In this document: one piece after another, positions 25,790-36,586 of the stretch | Layout: every line of letters begins with the position of its first letter | How positions within the stretch are numbered: position 1 is the stretch's first letter | From: SAR86 cluster bacterium | GTDB lineage: Bacteria; Pseudomonadota; Gammaproteobacteria; Magnimaribacterales; D2472 | Reading direction: 5' to 3' | Length of the DNA stretch: 64,000 bases | NCBI GenBank assembly: GCA_023703615.1 | Contig: CP097971.1 | Coordinates: 336,315 to 400,314, forward strand | Translations under genes and position numbers: made by a program | Notes under the pieces: model-generated | Told to the model about the DNA's origin: nothing | Database searches by the model: none | The model's input: the letters and a program-made list of their open reading frames with translations, nothing else

Positions 25790-26872
25790 TTGGAATCAAA
25801 AAAAAATCTTCTAGGGTATTCAATGATACCTTTAATTGATTTTTTTAAATCAATTAACGAGCCCAAATATAGAGCGCAACAATTATTAAAATGGATTCAT
25901 CAAAAAGGAGTAACTAACTTCGATTTGATGACTGATTTTAATAAGCCATTACGAGAGAAATTGAAATCATTAGCTACTTTGGAACTACCAAAAGTTTCTA
26001 AAGTATTTAAATCACCTGAAGGTACAGAAAAATATTTAGTAGAATTAGCCTCAGGATCTATGATAGAGATGGTTGTTATTCCTGAAAAAAAAAGAACAAC
26101 TCTTTGCATTTCATCTCAAGTTGGATGCGCTCTTCAATGTACATTCTGTGCAACAGGCGCACAAGGATTTGAAAAAAATCTTACTGCAGATGAGATTATT
26201 GGTCAGTTATGGCTTGCTAATTTTTATACTAAAAATAGTAATAATATATCTAATGTAGTTTTTATGGGTATGGGAGAACCTTTGCTTAACTTTGATCCAG
26301 TTATTGAGTCTGCCAAATTAATGAAGGATCAGTTTGCATATGGCTTATCTAGAAAAAGAATCACCTTGAGTACATCAGGAATAACACCAAAAATTAATAA
26401 ATTCTTTAAAGAAATTGATGTTTCTTTAGCTATTTCTCTTCATGCGCCATATGACAAACTTCGTGATGAAATTGTGCCAATTAATAAAAAATATCCAATA
26501 AAAAAACTCATAGAGGCTTGTAAGAATTACTTAAAATATTATGAGGGAAAAAGAAACGTTACTATTGAATATATACTTATAGAAGGAGTAAATGATTCAA
26601 AAGATAATGCGATAAAACTTGCAAAACTGTTAAAAGATATCTCATGCAAGATCAATTTGATTCCTTTTAATCCTTTTGATGGAAATGACTATAAACGATC
26701 AAATAACAAAACTATTAAAATATTTAAGCAAGTTTTAATGGACTCAGGTTACATAACTACACTAAGAGTCACAAGGGGCGATGTAATTGACGGTGCATGT
26801 GGGCAATTAGTTGGTAAATTAAATAAACCTGTAAAAGGTAAAAACATAATAGATCATCAGTTTGTTTCATGA
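25790..26872 (+). CDS. rlmN: RlmN, 23S rRNA A2503 and tRNA A37 C2-methyltransferase
   Basis: 360 residues from TTG 25790, chosen because the N-terminal NLLGYSMIPLIDFF aligns with family sequence before the first ATG. The radical SAM motif is CALQCTFC (Cys113, 117, 120); Cys106 and the Cys in DGACGQL match the auxiliary and methyl-carrying cysteines of E. coli. The stop overlaps the RodZ-like gene by four bases. Confidence 0.95.
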   Translation: MESKKNLLGYSMIPLIDFFKSINEPKYRAQQLLKWIHQKGVTNFDLMTDFNKPLREKLKSLATLELPKVSKVFKSPEGTEKYLVELASGSMIEMVVIPEKKRTTLCISSQVGCALQCTFCATGAQGFEKNLTADEIIGQLWLANFYTKNSNNISNVVFMGMGEPLLNFDPVIESAKLMKDQFAYGLSRKRITLSTSGITPKINKFFKEIDVSLAISLHAPYDKLRDEIVPINKKYPIKKLIEACKNYLKYYEGKRNVTIEYILIEGVNDSKDNAIKLAKLLKDISCKINLIPFNPFDGNDYKRSNNKTIKIFKQVLMDSGYITTLRVTRGDVIDGACGQLVGKLNKPVKGKNIIDHQFVS

Positions 26873-27612
26873 AAAGTAAAAATACAAAGGGTGATTCAGC
26901 AAGAATTGGACTTTTATTTTCAAAAAAAAGAGATAATTTAGGTTTATCAATAGAAGATATTGCTAAAAGTATTAAAGTTAATACATTTCATTTGGAAGCT
27001 ATAGAGAATGGCGATTACTCAAAATTTCCTAGTGAAGGTTTTGCTAGGGCATATTTTATTAAGTATTCAAATTACTTATCATTAGATTACTCGTTTCCCT
27101 CCGATGCATATAAAAAAGACAGAGAAGATGAAATTATTGAAAGATCAGTTACATGGAAAAAACCATTTTATTTTTCCAAAAATTATATTTACTTGTCGTT
27201 AATTTTTTTAATAATTCTTATTTTACTTTTTTTGAGCTTTCTTCAATTTAATGTAAAACAAAAAAATATTTTAGAACCAAATTATGAGGCTATTTATAAC
27301 TTAGTAGTAGCAAATAAAAAATCTTTTCAAATAAAATCGTCTAACACCCCAGAAAATGAACCTCAGACCAATAATAATTTGGTTTTAAGCTTTACTTCAC
27401 AATGTTGGATTGAAATTTATTTTGATGAAAAATTAATAAAGAAACAGTTATTTTTTAAAGGAGAAAGCATTCAAGTGAAAGTTAAAAAACCATTTAAAGT
27501 AATAGTTGGTAATGCAGATGCTGTAATAGGGTCGTATAATAATGAGTTAATTGACTTTACTACTTATGCGAATAGATTAAGAGTAAGTAAGATTGAATTT
27601 AAAAATGAGTAA
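26869..27612 (+). CDS. rodZ: RodZ-like helix-turn-helix membrane protein
   Basis: 247 residues: cytoplasmic HTH (about 11-80, with [29 protein letters not shown] and [10 protein letters not shown]), one membrane helix at about 107-125, and a periplasmic DUF4115 domain ([19 protein letters not shown]). RodZ links MreB to the cell-wall machinery. In E. coli pilF sits between rlmN and rodZ; it is missing here. The end overlaps ispG by eight bases. Confidence 0.85.
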   Translation: MKSKNTKGDSARIGLLFSKKRDNLGLSIEDIAKSIKVNTFHLEAIENGDYSKFPSEGFARAYFIKYSNYLSLDYSFPSDAYKKDREDEIIERSVTWKKPFYFSKNYIYLSLIFLIILILLFLSFLQFNVKQKNILEPNYEAIYNLVVANKKSFQIKSSNTPENEPQTNNNLVLSFTSQCWIEIYFDEKLIKKQLFFKGESIQVKVKKPFKVIVGNADAVIGSYNNELIDFTTYANRLRVSKIEFKNE

Positions 27613-28702
27613 CTGGATAACACGAAAGAAAACTAAATCAGTAAATGTTGGTGGTGTTTTAATTGGTGATGATAATCCTATTGCAGTTCAGTCAATGACT
27701 AATACAGACACCAATGATGTATTAGCTACTGTTAAACAAATCAATGATCTTCAAGCATCAGGTGCTGATATTGTAAGAGTTTCGGTTCCTAGTTTTGATG
27801 AGGCGGCAGCTTTTAAGGAAATTAAAAAAGCGGTCAATATTCCTTTAGTTGCAGATATTCATTTTGATTACAAAATTGCTCTCGAAATTGCAGATAGTGC
27901 AGATTGTCTTAGAATTAATCCAGGTAATATTGGCAAAGAAAAGAAAGTTCAAGAGGTTATTCAAGCAGCTATTCATAATAATGTTCCAATTAGAGTTGGC
28001 GTGAATGCTGGTTCTTTGGAAAAAGATTTACAAAAGAAGTATGGAGAACCTAATGCTGATGCTTTAGTTGAATCTGCGTTAAGGCATGTTGATATATTGG
28101 ATAAATTTAATTTTGAAAATTATAAAGTGAGTTTGAAAGCCTCAAATATTGAGATGACTGTTGAAGCATATAGAAAAATTTCAAATCTTATAGATCAACC
28201 ACTTCACCTAGGAATTACTGAAGCAGGTAGTTATAGGTCAGGGACTGTAAAATCTTCAATTGGTGTGGGCATGTTATTAAGTGAGGGCATTGGCGATACA
28301 ATCCGTATTTCTCTTGCATCAGACCCAATTGATGAAATTAAAGTTGGTTGGGATATATTAAAAAGTCTCAATATAAGAAGTAGAGGAGTAAAAATTATTG
28401 CATGCCCAAGTTGTTCCAGACAAAATTTTAATGTCATTGAGGTCGTGAATGAATTAGAAAGTCGCCTAGAGGATGTATCAGAGGATATTGAAGTTGCAAT
28501 AATAGGTTGTTATGTAAATGGTCCTGGTGAAAGCAAAGCTGTTGAAGTTGGATTAACTGGCGCAAGCCCAAATAATTTAATGTATGTTGATGGTTTGCCA
28601 AACAAAAAAATAAGCAGCGAGAAGATAGTTGATGAGATTGAAGATCAGGTTAGATCTAAAATTGCTAAAAAAAAACCAGTTGAAATAATTGCGAGGAATT
28701 AA
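27605..28702 (+). CDS. ispG: IspG, HMBPP synthase (MEP pathway)
   Basis: 365 residues from ATG 27605; an in-frame TTG at 27593 is less likely. [16 protein letters not shown] near the start, cluster cysteines in [10 protein letters not shown] and [10 protein letters not shown] near the end. It converts MEcPP to HMBPP with a [4Fe-4S] cluster; the partner ispH is at 53.9 kb. Confidence 0.96.
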   Translation: MSNWITRKKTKSVNVGGVLIGDDNPIAVQSMTNTDTNDVLATVKQINDLQASGADIVRVSVPSFDEAAAFKEIKKAVNIPLVADIHFDYKIALEIADSADCLRINPGNIGKEKKVQEVIQAAIHNNVPIRVGVNAGSLEKDLQKKYGEPNADALVESALRHVDILDKFNFENYKVSLKASNIEMTVEAYRKISNLIDQPLHLGITEAGSYRSGTVKSSIGVGMLLSEGIGDTIRISLASDPIDEIKVGWDILKSLNIRSRGVKIIACPSCSRQNFNVIEVVNELESRLEDVSEDIEVAIIGCYVNGPGESKAVEVGLTGASPNNLMYVDGLPNKKISSEKIVDEIEDQVRSKIAKKKPVEIIARN

Positions 28703-28703
28703 A

Positions 28704-29954
28704 TTGGATAAAATTAAATCATTAACTGGTATGCCTGATTATTATGAAGATTTTCAAGACGACAACTCAAAAAAAATTTTTTACATAGAAGATGAATTAA
28801 AAAAAATATTTAATTTATATAATTTGAAAGAATTTAGAACGCCTGCATTAGAAGATAGCTCTTTGTTTAGTCGCTCTGTTGGCGATATTTCAGATATTGT
28901 AAATAAAGAGATTTATTCTTTTGAAGATAAAAATAAAAAAAATATTTCTTTAAGACCAGAGGGCACAGCAGGGATCATTAGGTCAATAATTCAAAAAAAA
29001 CTTGATATCTCGTCACACAAACTATGGTACATAGGACCAATGTGGAGATATGAAAGACCTCAAAAAGGAAGATTTAGACAATTTACACAAGCTGGTGTTG
29101 AGATTTTAGGGAATGAAGAAGGCACGTCTGAATTTGAAATGATTTCTATAGTTACTTCTATTGTTAATAAATTTAAGCTTAAAAACTATGTCATTAAAAT
29201 AAACCATTTAGGTAACAAAAAAACCAAAGATTCGTATTGCACAGCATTAAAAAAATTCCTTGAAAATTTTAAAGATAATATTCATTCCAGTGATCTAGAA
29301 AAATTAGAAAAAAATCCATTAAGAATTCTTGATTCTAAAAGTCAAGAAACACAAACGATTCTTAAAAACGCACCCTCCATAAAAGATTTTTTAGATAAAG
29401 AATCTTATGACTTATTAAAAAAAATAAAAGATACTTTTTCTGACATTGAAATTGATTTCAAGCTAGTTAGAGGACTTGACTATTATTCTGGATTTGTTTT
29501 TGAAGCAAACTCATCTGATCTTGGTGCTCAAGATGCTATCCTTGGTGGTGGTAGATATGATAATTTATCAAAGGATCTTGGTGGCAAAGATTTGCCAGCA
29601 ATCGGAATGGCAATTGGTATCGAAAGGCTTGCTAATCTAATAACAATACCCTTAAAAATTGAAAAGCGCGTATCTTTTATAATACTTACTAGCAATTTAC
29701 GACAAAATGCATATAAAATAGCCAACCAATTAAGAGAGACTAATAATAGTGTTATTCTAGATATAAGTCTGTCTGATGCTAGCATAAAAGCTAAACTAAG
29801 GAGAGCTAATAAGGATAATTCATCGCATGCAATAATCATTGGGGAAGATGAGCTCAAAAACAATAAGGCTATAATAAAATCTTTAGAAAATGAAAAAAAC
29901 GAGCAACAATCTGTCACTGTAGATGAATTATTAAAATTTTATAAATCCTTATAA
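28704..29954 (+). CDS. hisS: Histidyl-tRNA synthetase
   Basis: 416 residues. The start is probably TTG 28704: GAGGA at 28693-28697 gives a six-base spacing and MDKIKSLTGMPDYY aligns with family starts; the frame also opens at TTG 28689 inside ispG. Class II motifs include SLRPEGTAGIIR, MWRYERPQKGRFRQFTQAGVE, and the histidine-binding LVRGLDYYSG and GGGRYDNL. Standard ispG-hisS-yfgM-bamB order. Confidence 0.95.
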   Translation: MDKIKSLTGMPDYYEDFQDDNSKKIFYIEDELKKIFNLYNLKEFRTPALEDSSLFSRSVGDISDIVNKEIYSFEDKNKKNISLRPEGTAGIIRSIIQKKLDISSHKLWYIGPMWRYERPQKGRFRQFTQAGVEILGNEEGTSEFEMISIVTSIVNKFKLKNYVIKINHLGNKKTKDSYCTALKKFLENFKDNIHSSDLEKLEKNPLRILDSKSQETQTILKNAPSIKDFLDKESYDLLKKIKDTFSDIEIDFKLVRGLDYYSGFVFEANSSDLGAQDAILGGGRYDNLSKDLGGKDLPAIGMAIGIERLANLITIPLKIEKRVSFIILTSNLRQNAYKIANQLRETNNSVILDISLSDASIKAKLRRANKDNSSHAIIIGEDELKNNKAIIKSLENEKNEQQSVTVDELLKFYKSL

Positions 29955-29972
29955 ATAAAACCTGAACAAACA

Positions 29973-30608
29973 ATGAATAGAATAATTGAAAATAACAGCT
30001 TTAGGGCGATCTTATCTAATTTCATTAATAGGTATAAAAAAATACTTTTCACTTCTATTATTGTTCTTTGCTTAATTATTATTTTTATTTTGTTTAATTA
30101 TTTTTATAACAAAACTCAAAATGAAGATGCAGCAAAAATATATTCACAGTGGACTAAACAAATTCAAGAATCAGAAACTAATGCTTTAGTTTTATATGAA
30201 GATCTTACAAGCACATATATAAAGACTGGTTATGCTCATTTAGCATTATTAAATTATGCTTCACTTGAGGCAAAAAAAGGCAACAACCAAAATGCTTTAG
30301 ATGAATTTTTATTGCTTGTAGAGGCCACAAATGGATTTAGTGGCAACAATCTGCTTAATAAACTAGCCAGAATTAACTCAGCAAGACTTTTTCTTGAGCA
30401 AGGAGATCTTGATGATGCATTGAAAATGATCAAAAAATATATTGACTCTCCTTCGAATGCTTTAATTCATGAACTAGCTGGCGACATTTTTTTTAAAAAA
30501 AAGGAATTCAATAATGCAAAGCACCAATACATAATTGCTAAAGAAGAATACTCAAACGAAACATCAAAATTAATAATTGATATGAAAATTGCTAATTTGG
30601 AGATTTAA
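29973..30608 (+). CDS. yfgM: YfgM-type periplasmic TPR protein
   Basis: 211 residues: a cytoplasmic N-terminus, one membrane helix (about 22-46), then TPR-like helices with LALLNYASLEAKKGNNQNALDEF and LARINSARLFLEQGDLDDALKMI. YfgM works with the SecYEG-associated chaperone PpiD in E. coli. The call rests on architecture and its place between hisS and bamB. Confidence 0.87.
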   Translation: MNRIIENNSFRAILSNFINRYKKILFTSIIVLCLIIIFILFNYFYNKTQNEDAAKIYSQWTKQIQESETNALVLYEDLTSTYIKTGYAHLALLNYASLEAKKGNNQNALDEFLLLVEATNGFSGNNLLNKLARINSARLFLEQGDLDDALKMIKKYIDSPSNALIHELAGDIFFKKKEFNNAKHQYIIAKEEYSNETSKLIIDMKIANLEI

Positions 30609-30609
30609 G

Positions 30610-31773
30610 ATGATTTTTTTAAACAATAAATACATTATTAATTTATCGATTATATTAATATTTATATCATCTTGTTCATCATTATCTAATTTAAAGTTTT
30701 GGGAATCTGAAGAGGTTGAAGATGACGAGCCAAGGAAATTACAAAACTATAATGAAGTTTTTAAAATTGAAAATTCATGGAAAATTAGTTTTGATGGTGA
30801 AAATACTCTTGGCAACTTTAAACCATCTTTCTCGGGTAAAAATATTTATTTTGCTGATACAGAGGGAAATGTAAAGTCGATAGACATTTCAACTGGAATT
30901 GTTAATTGGAGCATTAAATTAGATAAACTTGCTTCGGGCATCTCATCTGGATTTGGTGTCTTAATAGTATCAAATACCACAGGTGAAGTAATATGTTTAG
31001 ATCAGGAAAAAGGGTCGATACTTTGGTCTAGAGACGTAAAGGGAGAAGTGCTTTCAAATGCTGCAATTGATGCGAAAATAATTGTTATAAAAACTAGTTC
31101 AGGTGAGTTATTAGGTCTCAGTAAAGAATCAGGAACTACAAAGTGGTCATATAGATCTAAATTACCTACATTGACTATAAGGGGTAGTAGCAGTCCTATT
31201 ATTGAAGAAAACAAAGTTTACGCAACATTTGATAGCGGTCGTCTCGGAGTATTTGAATTAGATTCTGGATTTCTTCTATGGGATTCTGCAATATCTTATG
31301 TTAGTGGAAACTCTGAATTAGAAAATATCATTGATTCTGATTCAAAACCTGTAATAGACGGTAATTTTATATATGCAACTAATTATCAGGGTAGTTTAAG
31401 TATTTTTGATAACGCACAAAGAAGACAGGTTTGGAATTCACCCATTTCATCTTTTTATGAACCTGTTGTATTAAAAGGAATAATTGCGGTAATAGAGGAC
31501 GATTCTGATATAAAAACTTTTGCATCAAAAACATTAAATGAATCGTGGTCTTCAAATGAATATAAAAATAGAGAACTCTCAAATGCTATATCTCATAAAG
31601 GACAAATAATAATTGGAGATTTAGATGGATTTATTCACATAATTAACCCAGTGAATGGCCAGACAATTGGAAGAAAAAAAATATCACGAAAACCAATAAT
31701 GACCTTATATAGCAGGAGTAATCAATTTTATGCAGTTGATAATAACTTCAATTTATTTTCATTAAGCATTTAA
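30610..31773 (+). CDS. bamB: BamB, beta-propeller lipoprotein of the BAM complex
   Basis: 387 residues from ATG 30610, with GGAG at 30599-30602; the longer TTG frame is rejected because it pushes the signal inward. Lipobox IFISSC (Cys22). Eight-bladed PQQ-like propeller, with repeats such as GIVNWSIKLD, GSILWSRDVKGEVLSNAAI and GTTKWSYRSKLP. It scaffolds outer-membrane protein insertion. Confidence 0.93.
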   Translation: MIFLNNKYIINLSIILIFISSCSSLSNLKFWESEEVEDDEPRKLQNYNEVFKIENSWKISFDGENTLGNFKPSFSGKNIYFADTEGNVKSIDISTGIVNWSIKLDKLASGISSGFGVLIVSNTTGEVICLDQEKGSILWSRDVKGEVLSNAAIDAKIIVIKTSSGELLGLSKESGTTKWSYRSKLPTLTIRGSSSPIIEENKVYATFDSGRLGVFELDSGFLLWDSAISYVSGNSELENIIDSDSKPVIDGNFIYATNYQGSLSIFDNAQRRQVWNSPISSFYEPVVLKGIIAVIEDDSDIKTFASKTLNESWSSNEYKNRELSNAISHKGQIIIGDLDGFIHIINPVNGQTIGRKKISRKPIMTLYSRSNQFYAVDNNFNLFSLSI

Positions 31774-31786
31774 ATGTTCAACAAAA

Positions 31787-33172
31787 ATGTTTACTTCTGT
31801 TTCAATATTAGGCAAACCGAATGTAGGTAAGTCAACATTATTTAATAAACTCACCAGATCTCGCAAAGCTATTGTTTCTGATTTTTCAGGTTTAACAAAA
31901 GACAGAAATTACGGTTATATCAATTTTCAAGAAAATTATTGCTTGTTAATTGATACAGGCGGAATTCAAAAAGAAGCTGAATCTAACAACAAAGATATTT
32001 CAGAACAGGCATGGATTGCTGCAGAAGAATCAAATCTAGTAATCTTTTTATTAGATGGATCTCAAGATCTTTCTAGTGAGGATTTAGATATTTTAAGAAA
32101 AATCAGAAAATTAGATAAACCATTTATAACTGTCTTAAATAAACTAGATAAAAAAAGCAAAAATAATCTAAAAAATGATTTGAATGAAAAAGGTATCGAT
32201 GATTTTTTTGAAATAAGTGCAGAACATTCAAAAAACTTACCACTATTAAAATCTTTTATACAAAAATTTCTTCCTTTAAAGGCTAAACCTGTTGAAGATG
32301 GAAAAAAAATAGCGGTGTTAGGAAGGCCAAACTCAGGAAAATCGACGTTTATTAATAAATTCATCAAAGAGGATAGATTAATAGTTTCAGAAATTGCAGG
32401 AACAACAATAGACTCTATAAGTATTCCATTTATTGCAGGTGGTAAAGAATTTATATTTATAGATACAGCAGGTATTAGAAAAAAATATAAAAAGAGTGGA
32501 AAAATTGAATATTTCTCATTTATAAGAGCAATGCATTCTGCAAGTGAATCTGACGTTGTTCTATTTATTTGCGATGCAAATGAGGGTCTTGTTGATCAGG
32601 ACTTAAAAATAATTAATATGGTTTCAGAAATTGGGAAACCTATAGTAATAGCATTCAACAAAATTGATTTACTTTCAAAAAATAAAATAAAAGAGCTTTT
32701 AGATTCAAGAGAAGTTAAATCAAAATTAGTTGAAAATTATTTATGCCTCACAATGTCAGGAAAAAATAAAATAGGTTTTAAAAAACTCTTTTATTCAATA
32801 AATAGAGTGCTTATGAAGTCTCAAAAAAAATATTCAACATCTTTATTAAATAAGCTTTTAGAAAAGTTTATACATCTTAGTGCGCCACCATCTGTGAGTG
32901 GAAGACAATTAAAATTAAAACATGCTCATTTTGCAGGAATCAATCCTACAACAATTATTATAAGTTCAAATCAAGACAAAAAAATTCCACAAAACTATAA
33001 GAAATATATTAAAAATTCGTATAAAAGTTCACTTAATTTAGAAAGCGTTCAACTTAACGTAATTTTTAGAAAATCTGATAATCCATTTAAGAATAAATCA
33101 AATGAGCTTACAAAAAGACAAATTAAAAAAAGAACAAGATTAAAAAAATTTACTAATAAGAATAAAAAATAA
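31787..33172 (+). CDS. der: Der (EngA), tandem GTPase for 50S assembly
   Basis: 461 residues with two G domains: GKPNVGKST at about 9-17, DTGG, NKLDKK, then GRPNSGKST at about 180-188, DTAGIRKK, NKIDLL. A KH-like C-terminal domain follows, with the basic tail KKRTRLKKFTNKNKK. The bamB-der order is typical. Confidence 0.96.
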   Translation: MFTSVSILGKPNVGKSTLFNKLTRSRKAIVSDFSGLTKDRNYGYINFQENYCLLIDTGGIQKEAESNNKDISEQAWIAAEESNLVIFLLDGSQDLSSEDLDILRKIRKLDKPFITVLNKLDKKSKNNLKNDLNEKGIDDFFEISAEHSKNLPLLKSFIQKFLPLKAKPVEDGKKIAVLGRPNSGKSTFINKFIKEDRLIVSEIAGTTIDSISIPFIAGGKEFIFIDTAGIRKKYKKSGKIEYFSFIRAMHSASESDVVLFICDANEGLVDQDLKIINMVSEIGKPIVIAFNKIDLLSKNKIKELLDSREVKSKLVENYLCLTMSGKNKIGFKKLFYSINRVLMKSQKKYSTSLLNKLLEKFIHLSAPPSVSGRQLKLKHAHFAGINPTTIIISSNQDKKIPQNYKKYIKNSYKSSLNLESVQLNVIFRKSDNPFKNKSNELTKRQIKKRTRLKKFTNKNKK

Positions 33173-33215
33173 GGTTTTATAATATGTATTGTAACTTTCT
33201 TTTAAATTTCTAAGT

Positions 33216-33233
33216 TATAATCTCAAATATAAT
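33216..33233 (+). promoter_or_regulatory. Possible -10 elements upstream of sdhC
   Basis: Two perfect TATAAT hexamers occur at 33216-33221 and 33228-33233 in the 92-base gap before sdhC, the first clear gap before the eleven-kilobase sdh-suc gene run. No convincing -35 is seen. They may mark the start of the operon transcript; in such AT-rich DNA, chance matches are likely. Confidence 0.35.
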
Positions 33234-33264
33234 TGCACCTACATATAGACATTTGTCACTTTAA

Positions 33265-33648
33265 ATGAGCCAAAGACCAGTTTATATTGATTTAAGAAAG
33301 ATTAACTTACCTATGTCGGCAGTATCATCTATCACGCATAGATTATCGGGTATGTATGTATTCTTTGTCACTTTGCCTTTGAGTTTATATTTACTTAACG
33401 AAACAACATACAGTAAAAGTGGTTTTGATTTTGTATTAAAAACATTTGATAATTTTACGTTTTTTTCTTTCTTCATCTTATTAAGTTTTTTAATATTTTG
33501 GTATCATATTTTAACAGGTGTAAGACATCTCATTATGGATTTCTTTCACATTGGTGAAACTTTAAATGGCTCATATTATTCTTCAATTACAGTATTTTTA
33601 ATTTGGTTTTTATCTTCTGCAGCACTAATTTTAAGTATTTATTTATGA
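33265..33648 (+). CDS. sdhC: Succinate dehydrogenase cytochrome b556 subunit
   Basis: 127 residues and three membrane helices. RPVYIDLRKINLPMSAVSSITHRLSGMYVF contains the quinone-site Ser and Arg and SITHRxSG signature; HILTGVRHLIMDFFH carries the heme-ligand His. Complex II anchor. The stop overlaps sdhD (ATGA). Confidence 0.95.
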   Translation: MSQRPVYIDLRKINLPMSAVSSITHRLSGMYVFFVTLPLSLYLLNETTYSKSGFDFVLKTFDNFTFFSFFILLSFLIFWYHILTGVRHLIMDFFHIGETLNGSYYSSITVFLIWFLSSAALILSIYL

Positions 33649-34004
33649 AAGGCTCATTAATCTGGAAAATTCAAAGATATAGTTCATTGATTACATTGTC
33701 TTATGTTATTTATTTGTCTTATTTTTTTATTTCTAGTAGCGATATTACTTTTTTTAGTTGGACGACCTTCATTCTGTCTTATCAAATGAGAGGGTTAACT
33801 ACATTAGTCGCATTAATTTTGTTAGTTCATGCAGCAATAGGTCTTTGGACAGTGGGAACTGATTACCTTACAACACGAACACTGGGTTTTTTAAATAATA
33901 CGTTGTCTAATAATGCTACTAATATAAGATATTCTTATTTTTTTACTATTGCATTGCTTTTAATATTTTATTTATTGGGAACTTTATATATTGTTTGGAA
34001 ATAA
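33645..34004 (+). CDS. sdhD: Succinate dehydrogenase membrane anchor
   Basis: 119 residues from ATG 33645; the longer frame from 33603 is rejected because this start couples to the sdhC stop. Three helices; LVHAAIGLWTVGTDYL matches the SdhD heme-ligand His and quinone-site Asp-Tyr region. Confidence 0.92.
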   Translation: MKGSLIWKIQRYSSLITLSYVIYLSYFFISSSDITFFSWTTFILSYQMRGLTTLVALILLVHAAIGLWTVGTDYLTTRTLGFLNNTLSNNATNIRYSYFFTIALLLIFYLLGTLYIVWK

Positions 34005-34029
34005 ATAATAATGATATATAATTATAAAT

Positions 34030-35826
34030 ATGACAAATAATCTACATTCGATTAATTTTAACGATATTAAAACAAAAGAATTTGACGCTCTCATTATTGG
34101 TGGCGGTGGCTCAGGTATGAGAGCATCACTAGAATTAGCAAAATCAGGACTTAAAACCGCAGTTGTTTCAAAAGTTTTCCCAACAAGATCTCATACTGTT
34201 TCTGCACAGGGAGGCATAACATGTGCTATTGCAAGTGCCGACCCAAATGACGATTGGAGATGGCATATGTATGATACTGTCAAAGGTGCAGACTTTATTG
34301 GCGATCAAGATGCTATAGAATATATGTGTTCAGAAGGCCCTAAGGCAGTTTTTGAGTTGGAGCATATGGGATTGCCTTTTTCTAGATTTGATAATGGTAG
34401 AATCTACCAAAGACCATTTGGTGGTCAATCAAAAGATTTTGGTAAAGGTGGTCAAGCAGCCAGAACTTGTGCTGCGGCGGACAGAACAGGCCATGCATTA
34501 TTACATACTTTGTATCAAAATAATGTCAAAGAAGGTTCAAATTTTCTCAACGAATGGTTCGCAGTTGACCTTGTAAAAAATAATAAAGATGAAGTTACCG
34601 GAGTGATTGCTTTTTCAATAGAATCTGGAGAAGTAGCTTATTTAAAAGCGCAAGCAACAGTTCTTGCTACTGGAGGCGCTGGAAGAATATATGCTTCAAC
34701 AACAAATGCTTTAATTAATACTGGAGATGGCTTAGCTATGGCATTAAGAGCTGGATTCCCAGCTCAAGATATGGAAATGTGGCAGTTTCATCCAACTGGA
34801 ATTTTTGGCGCAGGATCATTAGTCACTGAGGGTTGCAGAGGAGAGGGTGGATATCTAGTTAACGGAGAAGGAGAAAGATTTATGGAGAGATATGCTCCAA
34901 ATGTGAAAGATCTTGCAGGAAGAGATGTAGTTGCAAGATCAATGGTCCTTGAAATTCTTGAAGGTAGAGGATGTGGTGAAAATAAAGATCACATTCATTT
35001 AAAATTAGATCATTTAGGAGCTGACGTTTTAAATGCAAAATTACCTGGAATATGTGAATTATCAAGAACTTTTGCTCATGTTGATCCGATTTACGAGTCA
35101 ATACCAGTTGTTCCTACATGTCACTATATGATGGGAGGAACTCCTACGAATGTCCATGGACAAGCCTTTAATAGAGTTAATGATCAAGATTATGTTATTC
35201 CTGGGCTTTTTTCTGCTGGAGAAGCTGCATGTGTATCTGTTCATGGCGCAAATAGACTTGGAGGAAATTCTTTGCTTGATTTAGTTGTCTTTGGTAGAGC
35301 AACTGGGAAACACATTCAAGAAGAAATCAAATCGGGTGGTGGAGTTGAATCAGCTACAAAAGAAAATATTTCTGAGTCTCTAGAAAGACTTAATAAATTA
35401 AACGAATCTTCAAAAGGTTATGAAACTTCACAGGTAAAAAAGGAATTACAAGACTGTATGCAAAATTATTTTGGAGTTTTTAGACGTGGTGAATTTATGG
35501 AGAAAGGGCTCACTGAGCTATCAGAAATAAAACATAAAGTAGAAAACTTACACTTAAAAGATAAAAGTTCTGCTTTTAATACTGGTCGAGTTGAGGCAAT
35601 TGAATTGCAAAATTTATTTGAGGTAGCAGAGGCTACAGCAGTTTCTGCATATAAGCGAACTGAAAGTAGAGGAGCACATGCAAGAGACGATTATCCAGAA
35701 CGAGATGATGAGAATTGGTTATGCCATTCACTTTATGATCCAAAATCTAAAAGTTTATTAAAAAGAGATGTCAATTTTAAACCAAACGAAGTTGAAGCTT
35801 TCCCTCCACAAGTCAGGACATATTAA
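34030..35826 (+). CDS. sdhA: Succinate dehydrogenase flavoprotein subunit
   Basis: 598 residues. Dinucleotide fold [18 protein letters not shown], the covalent FAD His in [22 protein letters not shown], the catalytic Arg in [17 protein letters not shown] and the C-terminal [15 protein letters not shown]. It oxidises succinate to fumarate in the TCA cycle and respiratory chain. Confidence 0.97.
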   Translation: MTNNLHSINFNDIKTKEFDALIIGGGGSGMRASLELAKSGLKTAVVSKVFPTRSHTVSAQGGITCAIASADPNDDWRWHMYDTVKGADFIGDQDAIEYMCSEGPKAVFELEHMGLPFSRFDNGRIYQRPFGGQSKDFGKGGQAARTCAAADRTGHALLHTLYQNNVKEGSNFLNEWFAVDLVKNNKDEVTGVIAFSIESGEVAYLKAQATVLATGGAGRIYASTTNALINTGDGLAMALRAGFPAQDMEMWQFHPTGIFGAGSLVTEGCRGEGGYLVNGEGERFMERYAPNVKDLAGRDVVARSMVLEILEGRGCGENKDHIHLKLDHLGADVLNAKLPGICELSRTFAHVDPIYESIPVVPTCHYMMGGTPTNVHGQAFNRVNDQDYVIPGLFSAGEAACVSVHGANRLGGNSLLDLVVFGRATGKHIQEEIKSGGGVESATKENISESLERLNKLNESSKGYETSQVKKELQDCMQNYFGVFRRGEFMEKGLTELSEIKHKVENLHLKDKSSAFNTGRVEAIELQNLFEVAEATAVSAYKRTESRGAHARDDYPERDDENWLCHSLYDPKSKSLLKRDVNFKPNEVEAFPPQVRTY

Positions 35827-35829
35827 AAT

Positions 35830-36579
35830 ATGAGTAACTTAGAAGTTAATTTATACAGATATAACCCTGAAGAGGATAAGTTTCCATATATGAAGCAATA
35901 TCATATTGAAAAGCCCTCTAGAGATATTATGGTATTAGATTTGCTTCATCTTTTGAAAGAAGATGACCAAAGCATTTCATACAGAAGATCATGTCGAGAA
36001 GGTGTATGTGGTTCTGACGGGATGAATATTAATGGAAAGAATGGTTTAGCATGTATAACTCCCCTATCTTCGGTTATTAAGAAAAATAAAATCGAATTAA
36101 GACCATTACCAGGATTGCCAGTCATCAGAGACCTTGTTGTTGATATGTCAGAATTTTATGCGCAATATGAAAAAATTAAACCTTTTCTTCAGAACGAAAC
36201 TACAGCACCAGAGCAAGAGAGATTACAGTCTCCTGAAGATAGAGAAAAATTAGATGGTCTTTATGAATGTATTCTATGCGCATGTTGCTCTACAAGTTGT
36301 CCATCATTCTGGTGGAATCCTGATAAATTTGTTGGACCTGCAGCTCTTCTTCAGGCTTACAGATTTTTAGCAGACACGAGAGATTTAAAAACAACTGAAA
36401 GACTTGCTGAGTTATCAGATCCTTACAGTGTCTATAGATGTCATGGAATTATGAATTGTGTAAGCGTTTGCCCAAAAGGATTAAATCCAAATAAAGCAAT
36501 TGGAGAAATTAAATCTATGTTGCTTTCTAACAAAAACAAAAAAAATGAAGTTATCGCCACTGATGGAGTATTAAAATAA
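35830..36579 (+). CDS. sdhB: Succinate dehydrogenase iron-sulfur subunit
   Basis: 249 residues with all three clusters: CREGVCGSDG...C for [2Fe-2S], CILCACCSTSCP for [4Fe-4S], and CHGIMNCVSVCPKGLNP for [3Fe-4S]/[4Fe-4S]. It passes electrons from FAD to quinone. Three bases after sdhA. Confidence 0.97.
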   Translation: MSNLEVNLYRYNPEEDKFPYMKQYHIEKPSRDIMVLDLLHLLKEDDQSISYRRSCREGVCGSDGMNINGKNGLACITPLSSVIKKNKIELRPLPGLPVIRDLVVDMSEFYAQYEKIKPFLQNETTAPEQERLQSPEDREKLDGLYECILCACCSTSCPSFWWNPDKFVGPAALLQAYRFLADTRDLKTTERLAELSDPYSVYRCHGIMNCVSVCPKGLNPNKAIGEIKSMLLSNKNKKNEVIATDGVLK

Positions 36580-36586
36580 AATTAAA